A stretch of 64,000 nt of DNA from Catelliglobosispora koreensis DSM 44566 (GCF_000379685.1 NZ_KB903261.1:97-64096); one strand, 5' to 3'. Shown: positions 21,078 to 29,129, numbered from the stretch's first letter. Program-made: numbers and translations. The notes: generated by a model not told the origin, from the letters alone.

Positions 21078-22065
21078 TGCGCCTCCCCGCTGGCCGTGGG
21101 TGCCGTAGTACCTCGTCTTCCAGTGCTGATGTAATGGCAGGCCATGCCATTCCGGTGACTCCAAGTCCGCGCCAGTAGGCGCATTGCGCCCTGACGACGC
21201 GGCTCAAACCCGTGCGCGCGAGGTTTGGCTCGATTGCCCTGGCAACGCCGCGCAGTGCCGCACCGGGTCCTCGATGTGCTGGGCGAATGCCGCTCATCAG
21301 CATTAGTACTGCGGTTCGGATTGCGTCGAGCAAAGGCGATTCGTAGTACGCGCACTCTTGCCCAAAGGCGGCTTCAGGCCATGCCTGGCCTGATATCGCC
21401 CACCGCAGGCGTTCAAGGCCTGAGCCGATGTCGGCGGCCATGAACGTCGGCTGCTGACTGTTCCAGAGTAAGACAGCGTCGCCTAGGCCAACTCCGTCTG
21501 CTTCGAAGAACAGGGTGATGCCGGAAACGGGCGGCCGGTGCCAGGTCTGCAAACTTCCTTGCACGGTAAGCCTTCCAGCGTGCAAACCTACCGCGGACAG
21601 GGCCGTGAACCAGCTGTCGAGCAGATCGGCGAGCTGCCGGGGATGGGCGATGCGCTGGACGTAGGAAAGGTTGGTGAACGCTGTGAGGAAGCCTTCGGCG
21701 AGGTTGCCGCTGGCGTCTCGTTCACCTGTGAACCGCACAACCGGCTGGGCGAGAAACCCTTCGCGCCAAACGATTGGGCGTGCGTCTTTGAGCCAAGGGT
21801 CGAGCGCCTGCACCGCAGAGATGGTTAGGTCGGTGTCGCGGTTCCAGCGCAACGGCAGCAGCGGGGCGCCGGTGAGCAGCCCGCTGTGCTGTAGGGATTC
21901 CCGCATGGTGCTGGCGATTTGATGCGGGCTGGGGCAGCGCCGCCGCAACGACGGCGCTGCCTTCGACCTGTGATGCATATGGATGGTGTGCTCCTCTGTT
22001 GTTACGTGCCAACGGCTGGCGAAGCGCTCTAGTAGTGCGTCGCGCAGGAGCCAGCCTTGGTTCAT
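21064..22065 (-). CDS. AlaRS-core paralogue without tRNA-binding or editing domains
   Basis: 333 aa; its ATG overlaps the glycosyltransferase stop (ATGA). The sequence follows the order of an alanyl-tRNA synthetase catalytic core: an R-containing segment (PVVRFTGERDASG), LTAFTNLSYVQ where AlaRS has FFEMLGNFSFGDY, then GLHAGRLTVQG, and finally the class II motif 3 match DIGSGLERLRWAI (AlaRS: DTGMGLERL). The AlaRS C-terminal tRNA, editing and C-Ala domains are absent. Probably an adenylate-forming enzyme that activates an amino acid for something other than tRNA charging, or a tRNA-independent ligase. Confidence 0.65.
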   Translation of the reverse strand: MNQGWLLRDALLERFASRWHVTTEEHTIHMHHRSKAAPSLRRRCPSPHQIASTMRESLQHSGLLTGAPLLPLRWNRDTDLTISAVQALDPWLKDARPIVWREGFLAQPVVRFTGERDASGNLAEGFLTAFTNLSYVQRIAHPRQLADLLDSWFTALSAVGLHAGRLTVQGSLQTWHRPPVSGITLFFEADGVGLGDAVLLWNSQQPTFMAADIGSGLERLRWAISGQAWPEAAFGQECAYYESPLLDAIRTAVLMLMSGIRPAHRGPGAALRGVARAIEPNLARTGLSRVVRAQCAYWRGLGVTGMAWPAITSALEDEVLRHPRPAGRRNAKR

Positions 22066-23081
22066 CGCAGAGCCGCCAGCGCCTCAAAGTGGCGAACTGG
22101 GTCGAAGCGTTGCAGGCCAACCGATTGCACCGTCTCTGGGTCGAGCCGTTCGGCTGCCAGTATTGCCAACATGAGTGCCTCGGCCGCCGCAGTATCGTCG
22201 TCTTCGCCGTAGACGGAGGCCACTGCGCCAGTGTCGTTGCATAGGGCCGCATCTGGGCACGTGCCAGGTCGCCAGGCTAAAGCGGCAACCGGCGTGCCCG
22301 CCCGGATCGCGTCGGCGAAGACGGCTGCTCCGGCTTCGATGTAGTCACGCGAGCAGGTGTAGACCATGACGCTGGCGTCGCGAAGCGCGAGTGCTTTGTC
22401 TTGCCCGCCTAGTTCTCCGGCCCATTGCACGTGTGGGGCGCGCAGGATGTCTTGGCGTCGGCGAACATAGTCTTCATCATGTATCGGCCCGACGATCCGC
22501 AGTTTGCGGCCAAGTTTCCGGGCCGCGTATGCCGCAAGGTGCGGCGCTTTCGCTTCGCAGATCCGGCCGAGCCACAGCAGGTCACGGCCGGCAACTGCGG
22601 GCAGCGGCTCCTCATCGAGTCCGATCTGGACACTGAGTTCCCGGCGTGGCTTCTGTTCGGCGTACCTGTGGGCCATTTCGGCTGAGTAGCAGTAAAGCCG
22701 ACTGCGTACACCGTCGAAGGTGCCTGCCGGGTGGCTGAAATGCGGATCGTGCTGAAATGTGGCCACGTCGCATCGCAGTTGCTGCCATGTGCGGCGCCAT
22801 TCTGGTAACGCTGGATACTCGTGGCCGACGATCAGCAGGTCGAGGCCGAGCCGGTCAAGCTCGTGTTCGCCGGCGTCTCCGGCCCGGAGGTCTTCGAGCC
22901 GGACATCGTTGCGGCTAAAGCCATCGGGCAGATCGTTTCGCCATCGTGGGCCGAGGAGGTGAACAGTTGCTCCCCATATCCGGGCGCCGGTTGCGGCAGC
23001 CCATAGCCACCGCTCGATGCTGCCGTATCCGCTGGGCGGAAAGAGATATGCCGACGGGTAGTCGCAGATTCCAACCTTCAT
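22062..23081 (-). CDS. GT4-type glycosyltransferase
   Basis: 339 aa. The N-terminal domain begins with the acceptor loop PPSGYGSIERWLWAAA; the C-terminal Rossmann half has LLWLGRICEAKAPHLAAYAARKLGRKLRIVG and a donor-site region DASVMVYTCSRDYIEAGAAVFADAIRAGTPVAAL. These are GT-B fold, family 4-like features of a retaining enzyme using a nucleotide sugar. The start lies 11 nt after the MAT stop. With the adjacent epimerase it suggests that the operon's product carries a sugar. Confidence 0.85.
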   Translation of the reverse strand: MKVGICDYPSAYLFPPSGYGSIERWLWAAATGARIWGATVHLLGPRWRNDLPDGFSRNDVRLEDLRAGDAGEHELDRLGLDLLIVGHEYPALPEWRRTWQQLRCDVATFQHDPHFSHPAGTFDGVRSRLYCYSAEMAHRYAEQKPRRELSVQIGLDEEPLPAVAGRDLLWLGRICEAKAPHLAAYAARKLGRKLRIVGPIHDEDYVRRRQDILRAPHVQWAGELGGQDKALALRDASVMVYTCSRDYIEAGAAVFADAIRAGTPVAALAWRPGTCPDAALCNDTGAVASVYGEDDDTAAAEALMLAILAAERLDPETVQSVGLQRFDPVRHFEALAALR

Positions 23082-23092
23082 CGCAGGCGTCC

Positions 23093-24370
23093 TTAGGCCG
23101 TAAGTTCCCGGCCAGCCACCAGGTCTTCGGTGAGCTGCGGGAATTGGGAAAGGATCGCGGTCACCTCGAGCTGCACATCGGTGTGGTCAGCGAGGCTATC
23201 TGCCATGCGCACGATTGCTTGCCACGGTGAAGCGAGTGCCTGCCCTGTCGCACTGATGAGATGGACCTCTACGTAGCCACCGAAACGAGTGTGCAGGGCA
23301 CTGGCGATACGGCGGGCGGCGATGTTGTAGACCTTCCCGACGTGATATACCGGGTTCTTGCCGTTGACGCCTTCGAGATTCATCGGCCGAAGCGGTGTAA
23401 TCATTCCGCAGGCGCGGTTGCCGCGGCCGACTACTCCTTCGTCGCCGGACTCGATCGAGCTGCCGGTCAGAGTCAGGTAGATCTCGTCGCGGTCGACCAT
23501 GTCCCGGGCGTTGAGCCGCAGGGTGACTTTGCGTTCGGGAAGCATGCTTGCCGCGAGGGTTTCGGCGTACTGGATCACCTCAGTGCAGTTGCGGCTGTAG
23601 TCGTCGCGGCTGTGCACGAACGCGCTGATCTGCGGGACGCAGAACACGATGTCGCAGCGGTCGTCGTCGGCGAATGCCATGACCTTGACGTCGGTGCCGC
23701 ACCACGGGCGGTCTTGGGTGAAGTCGCTTGGCCCGGAGAAGTCGTTGGCCAGCGCGATCACGAACGACTCGATGTCGTTGAGTGGTGCGAACGCTGTGCC
23801 CATAGAGGTGTCGTTGGCCAGAACGACTTTGCGTTCGCGGAGCTGTTCGACGGAGGTTGGTGTGAACCAGGATGTGCGCTCAGGGGTTCCAGCCGCGCCA
23901 TGGACGGCGCCTGGGCTGGAATTGGAAGTGATGTTCAGCTCGACAACGTAGTGGGATCCCAGGTGCGGCAAGCGTTCGGCGAAGAACTCCGCGACTGTGC
24001 TGTTGACGATGTCATCGACGGGAATGGTTAGGTCGCCGCAGGTGCGGGTGGCTCGGCCGTTGACGAGGACCCGGACTGGATCGCCCATCGAACCGCCGCC
24101 GTAGCTGACGCGCGATGATCCGCCGAGCAGGGCGAGTTTGTCGAAGTTGTGGTGTAGCACGGCGCCGACTGCTTCGAGCGTGTGCTTGGCGTAGGCGCGG
24201 GAGAGGGCTTCGGCGAGGTGATCGGCGAGTGTGTCTGGGTGGCCGAGTCCTTTGCGCTCGATGATGGTGATGCCGGGTTCGGCGTTAGGGATTCCGGTTT
24301 CGACGGTGAGCCGTGATTCGCCTCCGGTTACGCAGTCGAGCAGGACGGATGAACGGTTGATTGTCTTCAT
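23093..24370 (-). CDS. Archaeal-type methionine adenosyltransferase
   Basis: 425 aa from ATG 24370 with an AAAGG ribosome site; a longer reading upstream only overlaps the epimerase. The family 2 (archaeal-type) MAT signatures are clear: ERKGLGHPDTLADHLAEAL (about 35-55) and GRGNRACGMITPLRPMNLE followed by GKNPVYHVGKVYN (about 310-340). It should make S-adenosylmethionine or an analogue. Bacteria normally use the MetK family, so this copy is probably dedicated to a pathway that needs its own SAM supply or an altered methionine analogue. No methyltransferase lies in the operon. Confidence 0.9.
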   Translation of the reverse strand: MKTINRSSVLLDCVTGGESRLTVETGIPNAEPGITIIERKGLGHPDTLADHLAEALSRAYAKHTLEAVGAVLHHNFDKLALLGGSSRVSYGGGSMGDPVRVLVNGRATRTCGDLTIPVDDIVNSTVAEFFAERLPHLGSHYVVELNITSNSSPGAVHGAAGTPERTSWFTPTSVEQLRERKVVLANDTSMGTAFAPLNDIESFVIALANDFSGPSDFTQDRPWCGTDVKVMAFADDDRCDIVFCVPQISAFVHSRDDYSRNCTEVIQYAETLAASMLPERKVTLRLNARDMVDRDEIYLTLTGSSIESGDEGVVGRGNRACGMITPLRPMNLEGVNGKNPVYHVGKVYNIAARRIASALHTRFGGYVEVHLISATGQALASPWQAIVRMADSLADHTDVQLEVTAILSQFPQLTEDLVAGRELTA

Positions 24371-24393
24371 CGTTTGTTGCCTTTCTGGAGGGT

Positions 24394-25407
24394 TTAGAAG
24401 ACGGCCTGCGCCGCGCAGGCCGCTTGGATGACGTGAGTGATTCCGGTACGCAGAGGGATTTTCGGCTGCCAACCGAGCTGGTGCGCGGCGCGCTCGATGT
24501 CCAGGCAGACGTCGCGGACTTCTCCAGGCGCCGGCGTAACGTGGCTGGCGTTGCCTGGCCGCTGCGCGAGTATGGCGATCTCGATAAGCAGCTGGTTCAG
24601 CGAGGTCGCGGTACCTGAGCCGACGTTGATGCGCCCGTTCGCGCGGTAGGCGCAGGCGCGGACGAAGGCGTCAGCTACATCGCGCACGTGCACGAAGTCG
24701 CGCGTCTGCTCGCCGTCTCCATTGATGCGAGCCGGTTCACCAGACAGCAGACGGGTGACGAAGGCAGCCACGACGCCGTCTCCCGGTCCGCCGGAAACCG
24801 AAGGACCGTAAGCGTTTCCGATCGCCAGGCTTACGCCTGGTAGGCGGTACTCGCGAGTGAACAGCTGAAGGTAATCGTCTACTGCGGCCTTCGATACGCC
24901 ATACGGGCTAGCCGCACAGTTGCGGACGGTCTCATGCAGCGCCGTTCCTCCGAAGCCAGCCTGACCATAGACACAACCACCGCTTGACGCCACGACAATG
25001 TGGCTAGCCTGAGCCGCGCAAGCGGCAGCGAAAACGTTAAGGCTGCCAACGACATTCGTGTGGGCGTCAGCAATCGGATCACGCATAGACGCGGCGACTT
25101 TGGACTGCGCTGCAAGGTGGACGACTATCGTTGGCTTCCAAGCGGCTGCTGCTCGCAGTGCCGCATGGTCACGGATGTCTGCCTCGAAGACTGTCGCCTT
25201 ACGGCCCGCCTGGCGCTGCGCTTCGTCTACATTGGACCGGGTGCCAGAGCTGAAGTTATCCAGCACAGCGACATGCGGCGCCACAGCCAGAAGCTGGCGA
25301 ACCACATGTCCGCCGATGAATCCCGCCCCACCTGTCACCAGGACGCGATCGGCCTTGAGGAGCGATTGAATCTCGTTGGCATCGTGAGGTTCTGCTGCGG
25401 GACGCAT
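24394..25407 (-). CDS. NAD-dependent sugar-nucleotide epimerase/dehydratase
   Basis: 337 aa from ATG 25407 (a GTG at 25416 would add three residues). Extended SDR signatures: VLVTGGAGFIGGHVVRQLL (NAD site, about 25), HLAAQSKV (about 100), catalytic Y-x3-K in SPYGVSKAAVDDY (about 165), and RDFVHVRDVADAFV. This matches UDP-glucose/UDP-glucuronate epimerase-like enzymes. It likely supplies the sugar donor for the nearby glycosyltransferase. It ends 23 nt before the MAT start. Confidence 0.87.
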   Translation of the reverse strand: MRPAAEPHDANEIQSLLKADRVLVTGGAGFIGGHVVRQLLAVAPHVAVLDNFSSGTRSNVDEAQRQAGRKATVFEADIRDHAALRAAAAWKPTIVVHLAAQSKVAASMRDPIADAHTNVVGSLNVFAAACAAQASHIVVASSGGCVYGQAGFGGTALHETVRNCAASPYGVSKAAVDDYLQLFTREYRLPGVSLAIGNAYGPSVSGGPGDGVVAAFVTRLLSGEPARINGDGEQTRDFVHVRDVADAFVRACAYRANGRINVGSGTATSLNQLLIEIAILAQRPGNASHVTPAPGEVRDVCLDIERAAHQLGWQPKIPLRTGITHVIQAACAAQAVF

Positions 25408-25408
25408 G

Positions 25409-25675
25409 TCATCCACCAGCCTTGGAACAGACGGGAAAGGCGGCGGTCGGCGCCGTCAAGGATTCATGCACCGAATCTGATAGCCGGAAAGCGGCACACG
25501 GCCAAGGCCTGCCGCATCTGCCGCACCGCCCCTGCAGGTCAATCTGCGAGTGCTGCCATGCCACCTCGTCGGCCAATTGCGGCATAAGAGCCGCTGCGTC
25601 AGCCCCACGAACATTAGGCACTCTCGCTACCGGACGACTCACGTCCAGTGGAAGCAATCGGCGGTCCATGCCCAC
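25409..25675 (-). CDS. Small Cys-rich protein at the head of the operon
   Basis: 88 aa. The middle reads DLQGRCGRCGRPWPC, a C-x2-C-x4-C cluster seen in many small actinobacterial proteins, perhaps a metal site. The stop lies 2 nt beyond the epimerase start, so the two overlap and would be co-translated. Function is unknown; a zinc-binding accessory protein is a guess. Confidence 0.5.
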   Translation of the reverse strand: MGMDRRLLPLDVSRPVARVPNVRGADAAALMPQLADEVAWQHSQIDLQGRCGRCGRPWPCAAFRLSDSVHESLTAPTAAFPVCSKAGG

Positions 25676-25777
25676 CCCCTACGCATGTCGATATCTAGGT
25701 GGGAGGAGCACACCATCGGTCACAGGACGTAACCACCGCGTTGCTGGGACGGATCGCGGGACATCTATGGATTCCTA

Positions 25778-25798
25778 TGACGTCCAGATGCGTCCCAC
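25778..25798. promoter_or_regulatory. Direct repeat A upstream of the XRE gene
   Basis: ACGTCC-AG-ATGCGTCCCAC. The same 19-nt pattern recurs 123 nt downstream with two changes. It lies in the shared promoter region between the minus-strand operon and the XRE gene and is probably an operator for that regulator. Confidence 0.6.
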
Positions 25799-25900
25799 GG
25801 CGATGCCCCGATGATCACTCATTTACGCCGACGGCGTTCAGCACGCCAGGTCAGTGGCTGTCGGTTGCCCGGGGTTTCCCTGATCGGCCACGGGATGGTA

Positions 25901-25921
25901 AAACGTCCCTATGCGTCCCAC
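25901..25921. promoter_or_regulatory. Direct repeat B immediately before the XRE gene
   Basis: AAACGTCCCTATGCGTCCCAC ends 14 nt before the XRE start codon. The element AAACGTCCC also occurs inverted at 27196-27204 between the Nudix and HD genes. Position fits an autoregulatory operator. Confidence 0.6.
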
Positions 25922-25935
25922 AGTGAGCGTCCTAA

Positions 25936-26712
25936 ATGGCTAATGAACGGCTACGTGGTGCACTGACCGGGCGGGGTCTGAGTATCGCCAGGTGCGCGGA
26001 GTTGGTGGGTGTTGACCAGAAGACCGTCGAACGCTGGATAACGAAGGACCGCGTTCCGCACCGCGCGCACCGTCTCGCCGCAGCCCAATTGTTGGGCGTC
26101 GAGGAGACCTACCTGTGGCCCGGAGCCACCAACGATGCGCGGGTCCTCTCCGCGGGCCGGGCAGAGCTCGCGGACTTCTTTCCCTCTCGATCGGCCGTGC
26201 CACCGGAACTTTGGCGTTCGCTCATCGACGGTGCCGAGGATGTCGTAGATGTGCTCGTCTTCGCGGGCCAGTTCCTCCCTGAGGTCCACGACGTTTACCG
26301 CTTAGCCGAACGTGCACGGGATGGCTGCCGCGTCAGGCTCCTGCTCGGCGACCCGCGGGGGAAGGCCGCGAGAGCGAGAGGCGAGGAGGAAGGCGTCGGC
26401 CTTGGTCTCGTCCACCGCATCGTCTTGACGCTGCGCTACTACGCTCCGATCCTCGCCGTCAAAGGCATCGAGCTAAGGCTTCACGACACGACGCTCTATG
26501 CGTCTATCTACCGTTGCGATGACACGATGCTGGTCAACACTCACGCCTACGGCGCAGCCGCCGCCCAAAACCCTGTGCTGCACCTTCGCCGAGTTCCTGA
26601 GGGCCGAGTGTTCAGCCATTACTGCACAAGCTTCGACAGGGTATGGGTCAACGCCGTACCGGTTACTGATGTGGACACCGTCATCGCAAGCTTCGATAAG
26701 TTGGAAGGCTGA
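25936..26712 (+). CDS. XRE-type regulator with a PLD-like C-terminal domain
   Basis: 258 aa. Residues 1-60 are a helix-turn-helix (LRGALTGRGLSIARCAELVG, VDQKTVERWITKDRVPHRAHR). The remaining 190 residues resemble a degenerate phospholipase-D-like fold (RLLLGDPRGKA, IELRLHDTTLYASIYRCDDTML) without a full HKD motif, perhaps a ligand sensor. This family is common on actinomycete chromosomes and mobile elements, where it often precedes Nudix and HD genes as here. It is divergent from the eight-gene operon and separated from it by repeats A and B. Confidence 0.8.
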   Translation: MANERLRGALTGRGLSIARCAELVGVDQKTVERWITKDRVPHRAHRLAAAQLLGVEETYLWPGATNDARVLSAGRAELADFFPSRSAVPPELWRSLIDGAEDVVDVLVFAGQFLPEVHDVYRLAERARDGCRVRLLLGDPRGKAARARGEEEGVGLGLVHRIVLTLRYYAPILAVKGIELRLHDTTLYASIYRCDDTMLVNTHAYGAAAAQNPVLHLRRVPEGRVFSHYCTSFDRVWVNAVPVTDVDTVIASFDKLEG

Positions 26713-26717
26713 ACTCG

Positions 26718-27188
26718 TTGGCACGCAAAGACTATTTTAACGATCCACACGCACCGGCCGCCAACAGCGTTGTCCCGTCAGTCGTCGCCTTCGTACGGGA
26801 TGAAGAGGGACGCATTCTGATGATCCATCGAACCGACAACAACCTCTGGGCGCTGCCCGGTGGAGGGCACGACGCAGGTGAGTCGATCTCCCAGACCGTC
26901 GTCCGTGAGGTCATCGAGGAGACGGGTATTGACGTCGAGGTAACAGGGCTGATTGGCATATACACCAACCCCAATCACGTCATGGCCTATGACGACGGTG
27001 AGGTCCGGCAGCAGTTCTCGATCTGCTTCTCCGCCAAGCCAATCGGCGGCAGTCTCACGACCTCGAACGAGTCCAAAGAAGTGGTCTGGCTGGAGCCAGA
27101 ACGGCTCGACGACCTCGACATCCACCCGTCAATGCGCCTGCGAATCGATCACGGCTTAGCGGGAAGTCAGAGGCCCTACATCGGCTAA
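26718..27188 (+). CDS. Nudix hydrolase
   Basis: 156 aa from a TTG 5 nt after the XRE stop. The Nudix box is present: G(x5)E(x7)REUxEExGU as GGHDAGESISQTVVREVIEETGI (about residues 50-72). It should cleave a nucleoside diphosphate linked to a variable group. Family members on actinomycete integrative elements include Pif of pSAM2, which affects transfer immunity; whether this one does is unknown. Confidence 0.88.
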   Translation: MARKDYFNDPHAPAANSVVPSVVAFVRDEEGRILMIHRTDNNLWALPGGGHDAGESISQTVVREVIEETGIDVEVTGLIGIYTNPNHVMAYDDGEVRQQFSICFSAKPIGGSLTTSNESKEVVWLEPERLDDLDIHPSMRLRIDHGLAGSQRPYIG

Positions 27189-27195
27189 ATGAACA

Positions 27196-27204
27196 GGGAC
27201 GTTT
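27196..27204. promoter_or_regulatory. Inverted copy of the AAACGTCCC motif
   Basis: GGGACGTTT, the reverse complement of the core of repeat B, lies between the Nudix and HD genes. It could be a third binding site for the XRE protein; nine bases alone may be chance. Confidence 0.35.
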
Positions 27205-27283
27205 GCCATCACGTGAAGACGTCTCGAAACGCCCCTGCCGGACCGTGGCACGTCACCAGCAGCGGTCGCTAGCGTCAGAAGGC

Positions 27284-27841
27284 ATGAATGATCTCGTCGA
27301 GCGCGCGGCCGGCCTAGCCGCCTTTCACCTCGACACCGCCGATCTCGCCAACCGCTGGGCACATGTGCAGGGCGTCGCCGCGCAGGCTTTCCGCCTCAGG
27401 GCAGCGGTTCCCGACGACGACCAGGATCTACTCATCGCGGCAGCTTGGTTGCATGACATCGGCTATGCGCCGGCCTTGGTCAAGACCGGCATGCACGCTA
27501 TCGACGGTGCAATCTTTCTTGATCAGGAGGGATTCCTTCCGCGGCTCGTGGCACTTGTCGCGCACCACACTGGAGCCCGCTTCGAAGCAGCGGAGCGAGG
27601 CCTGATTCGTGAACTCGACGCCTTCGATCGTGAGGAAGGGCCTGTGCCAGACGCATTAACCACGGCTGACCTCACCGTCGGACCGACTGGCCAACCGCTA
27701 GACGTATCTGCCCGCATAGAGGAAATTCTGGTGCGTTATCCACATGGGACGGCAGTTCACCGCGCGATCAGCCGAGCCCGGTCAAGCCTTATCGTGCAAA
27801 CCGAGCAAACCCACATGCGGCTCGGCCACCACGCTGAGTAA
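27284..27841 (+). CDS. HD-domain phosphohydrolase
   Basis: 185 aa from ATG 27284 preceded by AGAAGG. The HD metal motif is in AAWLHDIGYAPAL (about residues 58-62), with H in RLVALVAHHTGA and D in TTADLTVG. HD proteins of this type hydrolyse phosphate from nucleotides. It follows the Nudix gene by 95 nt and completes the regulator/Nudix/HD trio, which suggests nucleotide signal clean-up. Confidence 0.85.
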   Translation: MNDLVERAAGLAAFHLDTADLANRWAHVQGVAAQAFRLRAAVPDDDQDLLIAAAWLHDIGYAPALVKTGMHAIDGAIFLDQEGFLPRLVALVAHHTGARFEAAERGLIRELDAFDREEGPVPDALTTADLTVGPTGQPLDVSARIEEILVRYPHGTAVHRAISRARSSLIVQTEQTHMRLGHHAE

Positions 27842-27853
27842 GTATTCTCAGCC

Positions 27854-28828
27854 TCACATGCCAAGCCGGAAGTCTTCAATCTTCTGTCGAATCAGGATCC
27901 CTGGATCGTCGCCGCTCTTTTTCGTTTCAACCATTTGAAGCAGGTCATCATCGGTCAATATTATGATCATCTTGTTGTGTAGCAACCACTGCTCTCGGTA
28001 TGTATAGATCGCTGCGGCGTCTGCGCCGCGCCGCGATGCGATCATTCCGAACAGGCCAGTCCCGTGGCCTGAAAGGTAGTTTGCCAGCTGCAGTACATGG
28101 TTCTTGCCCACTAGTCCGCAGAGGTTCTTGGCATCGACAACTACAAAGTCCGCCTTGTAATGCGCTCGCATAAAGTACCAAAATCCATCTAGCGCATAAT
28201 TCGGCAAGACTATGTCCCGTCGATTGACGCGCGAAGCGTTGGCACTCTCGGGAATTGGCGCCTGTAACGGCGGAGAAAAGAGATACTCAAAGATGTTTCC
28301 GCAAAGGCGTTGGTAGGCAACCCAATCAGGCCTTCCGCAGTTCATGTGCCGTAGGCGGAACTGCAGCTCGTCTGCCACCGTGCGGGTGCGTGGTTCCTCA
28401 TACTGGTACCCAAAGTATCGATAAGCCTCTTCGCCGAGGCCAACGGCGTTTGCGCGATTGAGAATGACCTGCCGGTCCCACACTTGGACGTGCTGGCCTA
28501 AGAGCCCTTCCGTTTTATCTGGGGCAAGAACTCCCGGGATGGCTAGCACCAGCCAGACTTCGTGTCCCGGCCACTCACGTAGGGCAGCCGTCCGGAGTTC
28601 CACCAACTGTGCCAACAGCTCGTCCAACCGGACCTCAGTCTGCGGAACTACATGGCGCACCTCAATGATGCTTATGGTTCTGCCTTGCCGAATCATGAGG
28701 TCTGGACGCAATCGCGAGCCTAGGTTTGACTCACGCATGACCTCCACGCGTTCCTCGCGGCCGAGGATCTCAGCAATGAAGCTGACGAACTCCGCCTCGG
28801 TGAACCGCATACGGTCATCGCGCTCCAT
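27854..28828 (-). CDS. Putative nuclease with two PD-(D/E)XK-like modules
   Basis: 324 aa from ATG 28828. The N-terminal module has RLRPDLMIRQGRTISIIEVR (about 40-60), a D-x13-E-x-R arrangement. The C-terminal module has RRDIVLPN, then KADFVVVDAKNL (about 225-238), a D-x-K nuclease core. Both resemble restriction endonuclease-like folds, one possibly degenerate. The gene converges with the HD gene 12 nt away and begins inside a TGATG overlap with a small upstream ORF. Likely a defence nuclease; no methylase or helicase partner is adjacent. Confidence 0.6.
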   Translation of the reverse strand: MERDDRMRFTEAEFVSFIAEILGREERVEVMRESNLGSRLRPDLMIRQGRTISIIEVRHVVPQTEVRLDELLAQLVELRTAALREWPGHEVWLVLAIPGVLAPDKTEGLLGQHVQVWDRQVILNRANAVGLGEEAYRYFGYQYEEPRTRTVADELQFRLRHMNCGRPDWVAYQRLCGNIFEYLFSPPLQAPIPESANASRVNRRDIVLPNYALDGFWYFMRAHYKADFVVVDAKNLCGLVGKNHVLQLANYLSGHGTGLFGMIASRRGADAAAIYTYREQWLLHNKMIIILTDDDLLQMVETKKSGDDPGILIRQKIEDFRLGM

Positions 28829-29034
28829 CAAAGCCCCCGATCCTCGCCGACCAATCCGTCAGTATGGCTATACGGATCCAGCTTGGAAAGGGCTTCGCCG
28901 GACGGTGGAACCGAGTCGGCGATGAAGGAGCAGTCGACTAGGTCTTTGCGTTCGACGGGCCGCAGAAGTCCGAATTGGAATGTTTTGGACGTCTTGTGGT
29001 CGGCTGATTGGCCTATCTTCTGAAAGACGATCAC
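28828..29034 (-). CDS. Small protein coupled to the nuclease gene
   Basis: 68 aa from a GTG at 29034. Its TGA overlaps the nuclease ATG by one base (TGATG), and its codons favour C or G in third position, as expected for a real gene. No motif is recognised. It could be an immunity or regulatory partner of the nuclease. No ribosome site is visible, so the call is tentative. Confidence 0.45.
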   Translation of the reverse strand: MIVFQKIGQSADHKTSKTFQFGLLRPVERKDLVDCSFIADSVPPSGEALSKLDPYSHTDGLVGEDRGL

Positions 29035-29036
29035 CG

Positions 29037-29048
29037 GAGAGCGCTCTC
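29037..29048. promoter_or_regulatory. 12-bp palindrome between divergent genes
   Basis: GAGAGCGCTCTC is a perfect palindrome 3 nt before the small-ORF start and 82 nt before the winged-helix gene at 29130. It is well placed as an operator for that protein. Confidence 0.45.
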
Positions 29049-29129
29049 AAATCGGTACTGGGTATTGCGTTTCAGTCCCGGCCATCGAAGCCGTGGCCAT
29101 CCCGCGTCCAAGACGAGCACACTTGTGAG

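Noticed and set aside
25422-25814. Plus-strand open frame of 130 codons in the divergent promoter region
   Set aside because: No ribosome site or motif; it is antisense to the Cys-rich small gene and runs over repeat A.
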